Origin: Cohaesibacter sp.
GTDB taxonomy: Bacteria > Pseudomonadota > Alphaproteobacteria > Rhizobiales > Cohaesibacteraceae
Assembly: GCA_025210795.1 (NCBI GenBank)
Contig: JAOAQZ010000044.1
Coordinates: forward strand, 42,213-106,212
DNA length: 64,000 nucleotides
Reading direction: 5' to 3'
Shown here: in pieces, positions 44,098 to 53,154 of the stretch
Numbering within the stretch: the stretch's first letter is position 1
How the letters are laid out: each line of letters starts with the position of its first letter
Translations under genes and position numbers: made by a program
The notes under the pieces: model-generated
What the model was told of the DNA's origin: nothing
Seen by the model: the letters and a program-made list of their open reading frames with translations, nothing else
The model's database searches: none

Positions 44098-44376
44098 CCC
44101 GTCTCCCTCCCCAGAACCGGTCAGAAATTTATGTCTTTAATCTTCACACTAAAGGACAAGGGGATTCCGTCAAGCGGGTCGTTTTCTCTTTGAAGGAAAT
44201 TCGGTTCCCAATGAGAGAAAATGGGCGTTTTTCGGAGCGGGAAAAGCCAAAAACAAGCCATGCAAAGAGCGAAAACTTGTGCTTCCCTTAAGGCCATATT
44301 ATGCGAAAACTGCCTATGGATGAGGCGCAAAATGACCAGCATAGAGACCTTGAACCCAGCACAGAGAGCTTGAACA

Positions 44377-45249
44377 ATGAGCCTGATTTTAAAAATCACC
44401 TGTCCGGACCAACCCGGTGTCGTGGCCGATCTGAGCGCCCGCCTGCTGGCGCTCAATTGCAATATTCTGGAAAGCTCGCAATTCTTCCAACCAGCGGTGG
44501 ATAGCAGCCCCAAAAGCGGTGAGGGGACGTTCTTCATGCGGGTGGTGGTGAGCCTGCCTGATGGTCATGATGACGATGCCCTGTCCGCCGCCCTTGATGA
44601 ATTTGCCTCCAAATTCGGTGCCAGTGTCACCACGCGTCCGGCGGATAAGGTCATGCCCACCATCCTGATGGTCTCCAAATTTGACCATTGCCTGATGGAT
44701 ATCCTCTACCGCGTACAAACCGGCGTGCTGCCTCTTGATATCGTGGCGGTTGTCTCGAACCATGCCAAGAGTCGCGCCGATGTGGAACGGCTGGGCATTC
44801 CCTATCACTTGCTGCCGGTGACCAAAGAAAACAAGCTGGAGCAGGAAGCAAAGCTTGATGAGGTGATCGAGCGGACCGGTGCAGAGCTGGTGGTGCTTGC
44901 GCGCTATATGCAAATTCTGTCCGATGAGTTCTCGGCCCGTCATTTTGGCAAGATCATCAATATCCATCATTCCTTCCTCCCAGCCTTTAAAGGGGCGATG
45001 CCCTATAAGCGGGCCTGGGAGCGGGGCGTGAAAGCCATCGGCGCCACCGCCCATTATGTAACGCCCGATCTTGATGAAGGCCCGATCATCGAGCAGCATG
45101 CCGAAAAAGTAACCCATGCTGATAGCACTGATGAGCTGGTGCGTCGCGGCCGGGATATCGAAGCCCGTGCCCTGTCGCGTGCTCTGCGCCTCCATGCCGA
45201 AGGCCGCGTCTTTATCGATGGCAACCGCACGGTCGTGTTCGAGCGATAA
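44377..45249 (+). CDS. purU: formyltetrahydrofolate deformylase
   Basis: This 290-residue protein has an N-terminal ACT domain (ILKITCPDQPGVVADLSARL) followed by a formyltransferase-like hydrolase domain with INIHHSFLPAFKGAMPYKRA and ATAHYVTPDLDEGPII; the Asn/His/Asp catalytic set is present. It hydrolyses 10-formyl-THF to formate and THF, tuning the one-carbon pool. A link to glycine/serine metabolism is biochemical rather than positional. It is followed by its own terminator and divergent from nthA. Confidence 0.93.
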   Translation: MSLILKITCPDQPGVVADLSARLLALNCNILESSQFFQPAVDSSPKSGEGTFFMRVVVSLPDGHDDDALSAALDEFASKFGASVTTRPADKVMPTILMVSKFDHCLMDILYRVQTGVLPLDIVAVVSNHAKSRADVERLGIPYHLLPVTKENKLEQEAKLDEVIERTGAELVVLARYMQILSDEFSARHFGKIINIHHSFLPAFKGAMPYKRAWERGVKAIGATAHYVTPDLDEGPIIEQHAEKVTHADSTDELVRRGRDIEARALSRALRLHAEGRVFIDGNRTVVFER

Positions 45250-45734
45250 GCGTAAGATATAGCAAAGAGATTGCCCTGATCGCCGCTCCGACTGTTTGCC
45301 AGTCGGGGCGGATTTTGTCTCAAAAGAAGGTTGCTAAAGCCGCTTTAACTTACTTATGCACATTTTGAGCATAATAAAAATTATGAAATAACTAATATGT
45401 ATCAGTGATTTAATTTGGTGATCTTGAATTGAGGACGATATGTTCCATTTTTTCGGTTTACTTATGCTCAGAATGTGCAAAACTGCTGTCACACATGATG
45501 CCCGACCCCGAAATGGGAAGAGGGTGGTAGAAATTGGCCTTGCAGGAGATGCATTGCTTGCAGGCGGACTGTAAATTGTGATTTGGGACCAGACCCCAAT
45601 CGGGAACTGGATCTCATTTTATGCGTGGTCACTCATCAGGCAATGATGCCGGATGATGCCTATCAAGATCAAAAGAGGGCGCGCCTTTGTCTTTAGGAGG
45701 TTGGGCAAGGGAGACTGGCCCTCGGGAGAAGAAA
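45250..45734. other. intergenic region purU to ABC operon
   Basis: This 485-bp region opens with the purU terminator; the rest is AT-rich and should carry the promoter of the ABC transporter operon. GGGAGAAGAAA just before 45735 is the ribosome site of the binding-protein gene. No other gene or clear operator was seen. Confidence 0.5.
45283..45315 (+). terminator. terminator after purU
   Basis: CCGCTCCGACTG (45283-45294) pairs with CAGTCGGGGCGG (45300-45311) with one G-T pair, followed by ATTTTG. It lies 34 bp after the purU stop. Confidence 0.8.
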
Positions 45735-46952
45735 ATGATCAATCGTCGTCATATATTGGCAGCAAGTGCTGCTCTTGCCCTTGTTGGTGGCACCATGGCT
45801 GGCCTCATGCCTCAGGCAGCTGTTGCTGCAGATGTTATCAAGGTGGGGGAGATCAATTCCTATACGCGCCTGCCTGCCTTTACCATTCCTTACCGCAATG
45901 GCTGGCAAATGGCGCTGGAGGAAGCCAATAAGGCAGGGGGTATCAATGGTGCACAGATCGAGGTCATCAGCCGTGACGATACCGGCGATCCGGCAACAGC
46001 CTTGCGCATTGCGCAGGAGCTGGTGAAAAAAGATCAGGTCACATTACTGTTCGGGACCTTCTTCTCGCATATCGGTCTTGCTGTCAGCGATTTTGCCAAG
46101 CAGAAGAAAACGCTTTTCATTGCCGCCGAGCCTCTCACCGATGCTCTGGTCTGGTCCAAGGGCAATGATTATACTTACCGCCTGCGTCCATCCACCCATA
46201 TGCAGGCCGCCATGCTTGCAGAGCAAGCGGCAAAATTGGGCAAGAAGAAATGGGCCACCATCGCTCCTAATTATGCTTACGGCAAAGATGCGGTCAAAGC
46301 CTTCAAGGCAGAGCTGACCAAGCGCCAGCCGGATGTGGAATGGGTCACGGAACAATGGCCAACCCTGTTCAAGATTGATGCAGGCTCCACCGTGCGCGCC
46401 CTGGAAGCGGCCAAGCCTGATGCTATTTACAACGTCACCTTTGGTGGGGATCTGGCCAAGTTCGTGCGCGAAGGCTCGCTGCGCTATCTGTTTGATGGCC
46501 GCGCCGTGGCATCCCTTCTAACCGGTGAACCGGAATATCTGACCCCACTGGGCAAGGAAACACCAAAAGACTGGATTGTCACCGGCTATCCTGCCGAGCA
46601 AATTGAAACGCCGGAACATAAAGCCTTCGCCGATGCTTACAAGGCCAAATTCTCCGAGCTGCCAAAGGCGGGCGCTCTGGTGGGTTACAATGCCATGCTC
46701 AGCGTGATTGAGGTGCTGAAAAAGGCCAAATCCACCAAGACAGAAGATCTGCTGGCTGCAATGGATGGCTTGACCGTAGAGGCCCCATCGGGTGCCTTTA
46801 CCTATCGGGCCGGAGATCATCAGGCGACCATGGGGGCCTATGTTGGCCGTACCGGTTTCTTAAATGGCAAGCCTGCCATGCTGGACTGGAGCTATGCTGA
46901 TGGGGCAGATTATCTGCCAAGCGAAGAAGAAGCAAAGAAGCTGCGCCCGTAA
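45735..46952 (+). CDS. branched-chain-amino-acid-type ABC transporter substrate-binding protein
   Basis: This 405-residue periplasmic protein of the LivJ/LivK (Peripla_BP_6) family has an N-terminal signal with twin arginines (MINRRHILAASAALALVGG) and a likely cleavage at AVA-AD near residue 33. The start of the mature domain, VGEINSYTRLPAFTIPYRNG, and GWQMALEEANKAGGINGAQI are family-typical. The ligand could be an amino acid, amide or aromatic acid. ATG 45735 has a good upstream site. It is the first gene of an ABC operon, followed by a hairpin that may favour its higher expression. Confidence 0.9.
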   Translation: MINRRHILAASAALALVGGTMAGLMPQAAVAADVIKVGEINSYTRLPAFTIPYRNGWQMALEEANKAGGINGAQIEVISRDDTGDPATALRIAQELVKKDQVTLLFGTFFSHIGLAVSDFAKQKKTLFIAAEPLTDALVWSKGNDYTYRLRPSTHMQAAMLAEQAAKLGKKKWATIAPNYAYGKDAVKAFKAELTKRQPDVEWVTEQWPTLFKIDAGSTVRALEAAKPDAIYNVTFGGDLAKFVREGSLRYLFDGRAVASLLTGEPEYLTPLGKETPKDWIVTGYPAEQIETPEHKAFADAYKAKFSELPKAGALVGYNAMLSVIEVLKKAKSTKTEDLLAAMDGLTVEAPSGAFTYRAGDHQATMGAYVGRTGFLNGKPAMLDWSYADGADYLPSEEEAKKLRP

Positions 46953-47091
46953 GGTTGGCGGCCGGCAAAATCGGGCACCAACTCTAAGAGGGTGATTGCT
47001 GAAAAGTGCGAAAATCAGCGTTCACAGTAAGCTGAATATTGGCGAAAAAGACCGGTTAGAACTGGTGTTTTTACCAAAAATGAGACACAAG

Positions 47092-47120
47092 AGACAGGCG
47101 GCATTCGCCGCCTGTCTTTG
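47092..47120 (+). terminator. intra-operon hairpin after the binding-protein gene
   Basis: AGACAGGCGGC (47092-47102), loop ATTC, GCCGCCTGTCT (47107-47117), then TTTG. This perfect 11-bp stem lies between the binding-protein and permease genes, a usual place for a leaky terminator or 3'-protecting hairpin that raises binding-protein mRNA. Confidence 0.75.
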
Positions 47121-47149
47121 ATTCTGTTCCTGCCTGGGCAAGAGATTTC

Positions 47150-49042
47150 ATGGGATTTTACCTCGCACAGCTGCTTACGGGGCTCGCCAATGCGTCCTCG
47201 CTGTTTTTGATCGCCTCCGGCTTGTCGATTATCTTTGGCGTGACGCGGGTGGTGAATTTTGCCCATGGCTCTTTTTTTATGATCGGGGCCTATCTTGCCT
47301 ATAGTTTTGTGACCTATTTCGAGGTTGGCATTCTGGGCTTTTGGGGCTCTATTCTGTTCGCCGCCACCTGCGTGGCCCTCATTGGCGGACTTATCGAAAT
47401 TCTCATCCTGCGCCGTATTTATGGGTCACCGGAATTGTTCCAGCTGGTGGCCACCTTTGGCCTTGTGCTGGTTATTCAGGATCTTGCATTGGCTGTCTGG
47501 GGCGCAGAAGATCTTTTGGGTCCTCGCGCCCCGGGGCTTGATCGCGCGGTTCGCATATTGGGGGAGCCCATCCCCGAATATGATCTGGCGCTGATTGTTA
47601 TCGGTCCTGCGGTGCTTGCCATTATCTGGTATCTCTTCCGCCATACCCGCTGGGGCATTCTGGTGCGTGCTGCAACCCATGACCGCGACATGGTGGCCTC
47701 GCTTGGGGTCAATCAAAGCTGGCTCTTTACCTCCACCTTCATGCTCGGCTCCTTTCTTGCCGGGCTTGGCGGCGCTTTGCAGGTGCCGCGCGAAAGCGTG
47801 AGCCTGTTGATGGATCTCTCTATCATTGGTGAAGCCTTTGTGGTGGTGGTCATTGGCGGCATGGGCTCGGTCACCGGAGCCTTTATTGCAGCGGCTCTTA
47901 TTTCGGTGCTTAATGCCTTTGGTATTTTGCTCTTTCCAAAAATCTCGCTCTTGCTGCCCTTTTTGGTTATGGCGATTGTTCTCATTATTCGCCCATGGGG
48001 CCTTTTGGGAAAACCCGGCTCGGGCCATGGCGCACCGGAAGCGCCGCATGATCCCTTGCGCCTTTTGTCAAATCGCGCCATTTGGGCCTTAAGCGGCCTG
48101 ATGGCCTTGCTTTTATTGCTGCCACAAGTGGGAGACGGCTTCTTGCTCGTCCTGCTGGTGGATGTGCTGGTCGCCATTCTCTTTGCTGCAAGCCTGCAAT
48201 TTCTTATGGGTGTTGGCGGCATGGTCTCCTTTGGTCATGCGGCCTATTTCGGGCTGGGGGCTTATGGCACGGCTCTATGCGTTAAATATTTCGGCCTTTC
48301 CATGGAGCCTGCATTGCTGCTCGGTCCTGTGGTCGGGGCGGCTGGCGCGCTAGTCTTTGGCTGGTTCTGTGTGCGCCTCTCGGGCGTTTATCTTGCTATG
48401 CTCACCTTGGCCGCTTCCCAGATTGTTTGGGGGATTACCTTCCAGTGGCAGGAATTTACCGGCGGTGATGATGGCCTTCTGGGCATCTGGCCATCGGACT
48501 GGGCGTCGGGTGAAACAGCCTTTTATTATCTGGCCTTGATCCTTTGCGTCGGCGGTGTCGCTTTCCTCAGGCGTGTCGCCTATTCCCCCTTTGGTTATGT
48601 TTTGCGCGGTGGCCGCGACAGTGCCTTGCGGGCCGAAGCCATTGGCCTTGATCTTAAATTCCATCAATGGATGGGCTTTACGCTGGCGGGCAGCATGGCG
48701 GGCCTTGCAGGGGTCATCTTTGCCTTCTCCAAGGGCAGCGTTTTTCCCGATATTCTCTCCATCGCCCAATCGGTTGATGCGCTGATCATGGTGCTGCTGG
48801 GGGGCATTCAGTCCCTGTTTGGGCCCGTTCTGGGCGCGGTCAGCTTTGTGCTGCTGGAGGACTGGGTCTCGCGCCTTGAATTCTGGCGCTTTATCTTTGG
48901 TGCCATCATTCTTGTTATCGTGGTGGCCGCTCCCAATGGCCTTGCCGGAGCGCTGGCCTTTATCAAGCCGTGGTTTGATAAAGGCGGTGGCGATGCCGCA
49001 GGGCTGACTGCCAGCAAGGCAGGGAAGGGGAGTATGCAATGA
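47150..49042 (+). CDS. fused LivH-LivM ABC permease
   Basis: This 630-residue protein joins two permeases. Residues 1-290 match LivH (GLSIIFGVTRVVNFAHGSFF, FVVVVIGGMGSVTGAF) and residues about 330-620 match LivM (FLMGVGGMVSFGHAAYFGLG, GDDGLLGIWP, SIAQSVDALIMVLLGGIQ). The linker around 291-325 is Gly/Pro-rich. Normally these are separate genes; here one polypeptide would supply the whole transmembrane channel. livG overlaps its stop by four bases. Confidence 0.92.
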   Translation: MGFYLAQLLTGLANASSLFLIASGLSIIFGVTRVVNFAHGSFFMIGAYLAYSFVTYFEVGILGFWGSILFAATCVALIGGLIEILILRRIYGSPELFQLVATFGLVLVIQDLALAVWGAEDLLGPRAPGLDRAVRILGEPIPEYDLALIVIGPAVLAIIWYLFRHTRWGILVRAATHDRDMVASLGVNQSWLFTSTFMLGSFLAGLGGALQVPRESVSLLMDLSIIGEAFVVVVIGGMGSVTGAFIAAALISVLNAFGILLFPKISLLLPFLVMAIVLIIRPWGLLGKPGSGHGAPEAPHDPLRLLSNRAIWALSGLMALLLLLPQVGDGFLLVLLVDVLVAILFAASLQFLMGVGGMVSFGHAAYFGLGAYGTALCVKYFGLSMEPALLLGPVVGAAGALVFGWFCVRLSGVYLAMLTLAASQIVWGITFQWQEFTGGDDGLLGIWPSDWASGETAFYYLALILCVGGVAFLRRVAYSPFGYVLRGGRDSALRAEAIGLDLKFHQWMGFTLAGSMAGLAGVIFAFSKGSVFPDILSIAQSVDALIMVLLGGIQSLFGPVLGAVSFVLLEDWVSRLEFWRFIFGAIILVIVVAAPNGLAGALAFIKPWFDKGGGDAAGLTASKAGKGSMQ

Positions 49043-49842
49043 GCCTTCTTTCTGTACGGGGTCTGTCGAAGAATTTTGGCGGCATCGAAGCGGTGAAATC
49101 AGTGGACTTTGATCTTGCCAAAGGCGAGTTTCTTGCCCTGATTGGCCCCAATGGTGCGGGCAAAACCACCTGCTTTAATATGCTCAATGGCTACCTAAAG
49201 CCCGACCAGGGCTCTGTGCGCTTGATGCGTGAGGGCGGCAAAACGACGGAGCTATCGGGCAAACCCCCCCGCCGTATCTGGCGCTATGGGGTAGGGCGGA
49301 CCTTTCAGATCACCGCCACCTTTGCATCTATGACTGTGCGCGAAAATGTGCAAATGGCGCTGATTTCCCATCATCGAAAATCGCTTGATTTGTGGAGCCG
49401 CGCCACCGGCAAATATGTCGCCGAGGCCGAGCAATTGCTGGAGCAGGTCTCCATGCAGGATTGGGCCAACAGGGCCTGCTCCGAGCTGGCCTACGGGGAT
49501 CTCAAACGCCTTGAACTTGCCTTGGCGCTGGCCCATCGCCCCAAGCTTCTATTGATGGATGAGCCAACCGCTGGCATGGCCCCGGCCGAGCGGGATGCCT
49601 TGATGGAGCTGGCCTCTGGAATTGTCGAGCGCGACCAGGTGAGCATCATGTTCACCGAGCATGATATGGATGTGGTCTTTGCCCATGCCCACAGGGTGCT
49701 GGTGCTTAATCGCGGCGGCTTGATCGCCGAAGGCACGGCTGAGGAAATCCGCGCCAACAAGCTGGTGCAGGAAGTTTACCTAGGGGGCGGTTCGGTCTTT
49801 GCCAAGGCCTCAAGCAAGGATGAGGAGGGCATGGCCAGATGA
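49039..49842 (+). CDS. branched-chain-type ABC transporter ATP-binding protein (LivG-like)
   Basis: This 267-residue nucleotide-binding subunit has Walker A GPNGAGKTT, a degenerate signature region (CSELAYGDLKRLELALAL) and Walker B LLLMDEPTAGMAP, followed by the H-loop in MFTEHDMDVVF. It energises import through the fused permease. Start overlaps the permease stop (ATGA) and its stop overlaps the next ATPase gene. Confidence 0.92.
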   Translation: MSLLSVRGLSKNFGGIEAVKSVDFDLAKGEFLALIGPNGAGKTTCFNMLNGYLKPDQGSVRLMREGGKTTELSGKPPRRIWRYGVGRTFQITATFASMTVRENVQMALISHHRKSLDLWSRATGKYVAEAEQLLEQVSMQDWANRACSELAYGDLKRLELALALAHRPKLLLMDEPTAGMAPAERDALMELASGIVERDQVSIMFTEHDMDVVFAHAHRVLVLNRGGLIAEGTAEEIRANKLVQEVYLGGGSVFAKASSKDEEGMAR

Positions 49843-50594
49843 CGACGAAAGCAACGACAACTGCAAGAAGTCGCCAGAACGACGCTGAGGCCATGCTCAC
49901 AGTTGAGAATCTCAACAGCTATTATGGCGGGGCGCATATTCTCAAAGATGTCAGCCTGACGGTCAAAAGCCACGAAGTGGTGGCCCTGTTGGGCCGCAAT
50001 GGAGCAGGCAAATCCACCACCATGAAATCCATCATGGGCTGGGTGCCTCCGCGTTCTGGCACCATTACCTATCAGGGTGAAACAATAACCGGTCTTGCCC
50101 CCCATCTGGCCTGCCAGCGGGGCCTTGGCTATGTGCCCGAGGATCGGCGGATCTTTCCTGATCTTACTGTTGAGGAAAATCTGGAAGTTGGGCGCAGGCC
50201 TTACCGACCCAATGTGCCGCGCTGGGATGTCGAGCAGTTATTTGATCTCTTTCCTAATCTGGCCGAGCGACGCAACCAGCCCGGCGGACAGCTGTCAGGC
50301 GGGGAGCAACAAATGCTCACCATCGCCCGCACCTTGATGGGCAATCCGGGCCTAATCCTGCTCGATGAACCATCCGAGGGCATCGCCCCTGTCATTGTCG
50401 AACAGATGGCCGGTGTGATTGCGGATCTCAAGGCGCAAGGTCTTGCTATCCTGCTCTCGGAGCAGAATATGCATTTTGCCCGTCTGGTCTCCACCCGCAC
50501 CTATATTATCGAGCAAGGGGTCATCCGCTATGAGGGATCTTTTGCCCATCTCGATCGCAATCCCAAGATCTGGCAAAGCTATCTCGCCGTCTGA
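49839..50594 (+). CDS. branched-chain-type ABC transporter ATP-binding protein (LivF-like)
   Basis: This 251-residue second ATPase of the importer has Walker A GRNGAGKST, signature QLSGGEQQMLTIARTLMG and Walker B LILLDEPSEGIAPVIV. The ATG at 49839 overlaps the upstream stop, giving an 18-residue polar N-terminal extension before MLTVENLNSYYGG; the internal ATG is an alternative start. Last gene of the operon. Confidence 0.92.
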   Translation: MTTKATTTARSRQNDAEAMLTVENLNSYYGGAHILKDVSLTVKSHEVVALLGRNGAGKSTTMKSIMGWVPPRSGTITYQGETITGLAPHLACQRGLGYVPEDRRIFPDLTVEENLEVGRRPYRPNVPRWDVEQLFDLFPNLAERRNQPGGQLSGGEQQMLTIARTLMGNPGLILLDEPSEGIAPVIVEQMAGVIADLKAQGLAILLSEQNMHFARLVSTRTYIIEQGVIRYEGSFAHLDRNPKIWQSYLAV

Positions 50595-51223
50595 AGCAGC
50601 AGTGTCTGCCGACGTTCTTCAGCCCCTAAATCGGGTGAAAACCCTTGATTTAAGCCAAAATACGGATGCGACATAGTGTCTCATATCTGGTATTTAATTT
50701 ACTGCTTTAAGTGAAGTCAGAATTTGGCCATTCAAGCTGTAAGGTGGCAATATGCTCAAATACTTGCTGATTGACGTTGCATTTTGCGCCTTTAGAAAGA
50801 GGTGCAAAAAATATTCTCATGCATCCCTCAACATGGACAATAGCTATATTAATCTGCTGCTTAGCCGCTTGTTTTTTAACCAGATACCTATATTAGATGT
50901 GTGCGAATAGCAAAGACCATACAGGATAGGTTCTGAGAAGGCTGGGGGCAGGCGCATAAGGATAAGCATCTTATGATTAGCCAAGCCACGCTAAAAGACC
51001 TGACACAAATCAAATATACAGGCCATTATTTGCGTTACATATGCGCCATAACCCAATCAGACCTGTCCCGTTTCTGCTTTGCGTAATTGAGAATTTTGAA
51101 GATCGACACAATCCCGGAAATGTCGATCGAACCGCGGACCGGGCCTTGAGCGAAGCCCAAGACTTAAACCCCAAGATTTAAGTTAAGGCCCGACAGGTTT
51201 GGGATTTGATAGAGGAGAAACCG
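50595..51223. other. long intergenic region after the ABC operon
   Basis: This 629-bp region is AT-richer than its neighbours. It includes a small GAAA-loop hairpin (AATCGGGT/ACCC..GATT, 50629-50650) that may help end the ABC transcript, one possible 52-codon ORF (listed separately), and the ribosome site AGAGGAG (51211-51217) of the next gene. Confidence 0.5.
50752..50910 (+). CDS. possible small protein, unknown
   Basis: This 52-codon ORF starts with ATG 50752 four bases after AAGGTGG, a good ribosome site. The product would start MLKYLLIDVAFCAF, then a basic stretch RKRCKKY and a hydrophobic C-terminal part. I recognise no family, and base composition is that of non-coding DNA, so it may be chance. 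Confidence 0.22.
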   Translation: MLKYLLIDVAFCAFRKRCKKYSHASLNMDNSYINLLLSRLFFNQIPILDVCE

Positions 51224-52060
51224 ATGACACAACATGTAGAGGTGGTAGCAGCTGCCGGCGTAGGAAGTGCAGCTGCTTATCCCATTCCCTCCAATTGTTT
51301 TGCAGAAACGGTCACCGAGGTAAAACATTATACGGATCGCCTGTTTAAGTTCCGTATCACACGCCCAGCATCCTTCCGCTTCCGCTCCGGCGAGTTTGTC
51401 ATGATCGGTCTGCCCAATGCAGAGCGCCCCGTCTTCCGTGCCTATTCCATCGCCTCCCCAAGCTGGGATGAAGAAGTGGAGTTTTTCTCCATCAAGGTGC
51501 CGGATGGTCCATTGACCGAGCATCTGCAAAAGATCAAGGTCGGTGATACGGTCCTGATGCGCAAAAAGCCAACCGGCACACTGGTGAATGACGCACTGCT
51601 GCCCGGCAAGCGCCTTTACATGTTCTCAACCGGAACCGGCATCGCACCTTTTGCTTCACTCATTCGCGATCCTGAGACGTATGAGAAATTCGATCAGGTC
51701 ATCCTCACCCATACCTGCCGCGAAGTGGCAGAGCTGGAATATGGCAAAGAACTGGTCAAAATCTGTAACGAAGATCCACTTGTTGGGGAATTCGCCAAAG
51801 GCCGACTGATCCATTATACCACGGTCACCCGTGAGCCTTACCCCTTCACCGGTCGTATCACTGATCTGATGGAATCCGGTAAATTGTTCGAGGATCTGGG
51901 TGTGCCCCCGATCTGCCCGGAAAATGACCGCGGCATGATTTGTGGCTCCATGGCGATGCTCAATGACACCAAGGCGATTTTGGAAAACAAATTCGGCCTT
52001 GAAGAAGGCTCCAATGCTCGTCCCGGCACCTTTGTGGTCGAGCGCGCTTTTGTGGATTGA
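51224..52060 (+). CDS. fpr: ferredoxin/flavodoxin--NADP+ reductase
   Basis: This 278-residue bacterial-type FNR has the FAD-binding RAYSIASPSWDEEVEFFSI region, the ribityl/NADP loop FSTGTGIAPFASLIRD, THTCREVAELEYG, and GMICGSMAMLNDTK near the end. The C terminus ERAFVD ends a few residues after the aromatic position, as in alphaproteobacterial FNRs. It moves electrons between NADPH and ferredoxin or flavodoxin, often in oxidative stress. ATG 51224 follows AGAGGAG. Monocistronic, with its own terminator. Confidence 0.92.
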   Translation: MTQHVEVVAAAGVGSAAAYPIPSNCFAETVTEVKHYTDRLFKFRITRPASFRFRSGEFVMIGLPNAERPVFRAYSIASPSWDEEVEFFSIKVPDGPLTEHLQKIKVGDTVLMRKKPTGTLVNDALLPGKRLYMFSTGTGIAPFASLIRDPETYEKFDQVILTHTCREVAELEYGKELVKICNEDPLVGEFAKGRLIHYTTVTREPYPFTGRITDLMESGKLFEDLGVPPICPENDRGMICGSMAMLNDTKAILENKFGLEEGSNARPGTFVVERAFVD

Positions 52061-52107
52061 TTGATCCCTTTATCAAAAGCTTGCTAGGCTTTGATGGATA
52101 GATTTGA

Positions 52108-52138
52108 AAACCCGGTGCGGTCTCGCATCGGGTTTTTG
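52108..52138 (+). terminator. terminator after FNR gene
   Basis: AAACCCGGTGCG (52108-52119), loop GTCT, CGCATCGGGTTT (52124-52135) with one G-T pair, then TTTG. Clear stem with T run 47 bp after the stop. Confidence 0.87.
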
Positions 52139-52269
52139 CGTTCTTATTGCTCTCGGGTCGCATGATTTGTGGATTGATGCTCATGGCTGCAAGTAAAAGA
52201 CAAATCCGCCCAAGACAGAACAAAGACTGGATAGAAGGGCCGTCTTGTCGTGAGGAAGAGGATGGGGAA

Positions 52270-52297
52270 TTGACATGTCGTCATGTCTGTGTACAAT
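52270..52297 (+). promoter_or_regulatory. promoter of the GntR gene with candidate operator
   Basis: TTGACA (52270-52275) and TACAAT (52292-52297) are spaced 16 bp, a strong sigma70-like promoter. TCTGTGTACA (52286-52295) overlaps the -10 box and matches the left half of the palindrome at 55046, suggesting autoregulation by the encoded GntR protein. Confidence 0.6.
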
Positions 52298-52412
52298 TTG
52301 GTATTCAGATGTGTTAGCAAGAATGCCCGGTGGCAATTCTGCGCAAAAGCCCTTATCAGATAGATTGATAGCCGTGTAAGGCAAAACATAAATACAAAAA
52401 GGGGAGGCGTGC

Positions 52413-53087
52413 GTGAGCGATCTCTCAAGCAGCGTCGACAAGATTTACTCCAAAGTCCGCAGGATGGCGACAGATTTTGAGTTCATGCCCGGAGAGCGGA
52501 TCAATGAAAGCGCCCTGTCAAAAGAACTGGGCGCAAGCCGTACCCCCTTGCGCGAAGCGCTGAACAGGCTGGTGGCTGAAGGCTTTCTCAGCTTTGAAAA
52601 TGGCCGCGGCTTCTTTTGCCGCACCCTAAGTCCCGACAAAATCCAAAGTCTTTACGAAGCCCGTGTGGCAATCGAAAGCGAAGCCATTCGCCTTGCGGTG
52701 ATCCGCACCACGGACGAAGACATCAACGATCTTGAGGCTTTTCTCATCTCCAGCCTGCCAGCTTATGGCAATAAAGATGGCGCCAAGGCTATTGTTGAGC
52801 TGGATGAAGAATTCCACATGCGTCTGGCCATGCTGTCCGGCAACGAAGAATTTGAGCGCATGCTCGCCAATATCAATGCCCGTATTCATTATGTGCGCTG
52901 TATCGATATGGTCGGGCGCGAGACCAAAAGCTCCTATGACCATCAGGCCATTGTTGATGCACTTCGCGCGCGTGATGCCGATGAAGCGGTACGGGTGCTG
53001 CGCAAACATATCACCAAGCGCAGTGAAGAAACGACAGCTGCGGTCAAAACCGCCTATTCCCAGCTCTATGTGCCTCCCGGCATGTAA
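52413..53087 (+). CDS. GntR-family regulator, FadR/FCD subfamily
   Basis: This 224-residue protein has an N-terminal winged helix (about residues 8-72: FEFMPGERINESALSKELGA, SRTPLREALNRLVAEGFL) and a C-terminal FCD helical domain (EARVAIESEAIRLAV, DEEFHMRLAMLSGNEEF, DHQAIVDALRARDADEAV) with the His/Asp metal-site residues. It starts at GTG 52413 after GGGGAGG. It probably controls the racemase, proC and ThDP-enzyme genes downstream; the effector is likely a carboxylic acid. Confidence 0.9.
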   Translation: MSDLSSSVDKIYSKVRRMATDFEFMPGERINESALSKELGASRTPLREALNRLVAEGFLSFENGRGFFCRTLSPDKIQSLYEARVAIESEAIRLAVIRTTDEDINDLEAFLISSLPAYGNKDGAKAIVELDEEFHMRLAMLSGNEEFERMLANINARIHYVRCIDMVGRETKSSYDHQAIVDALRARDADEAVRVLRKHITKRSEETTAAVKTAYSQLYVPPGM

Positions 53088-53154
53088 AAAGCCCCAATAC
53101 AAACCAGAACTGTCAGCCCCGTATCATGCGCGGCTGCTTTAAGGAACTGCAATC

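Larger units (their letters stand above)
52061..52412. other. intergenic region between FNR and GntR genes
   Basis: This 352-bp region contains the FNR terminator (52108-52138) and the GntR gene promoter with overlapping operator (52270-52297), both listed separately. No further gene is supported. Confidence 0.6.
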
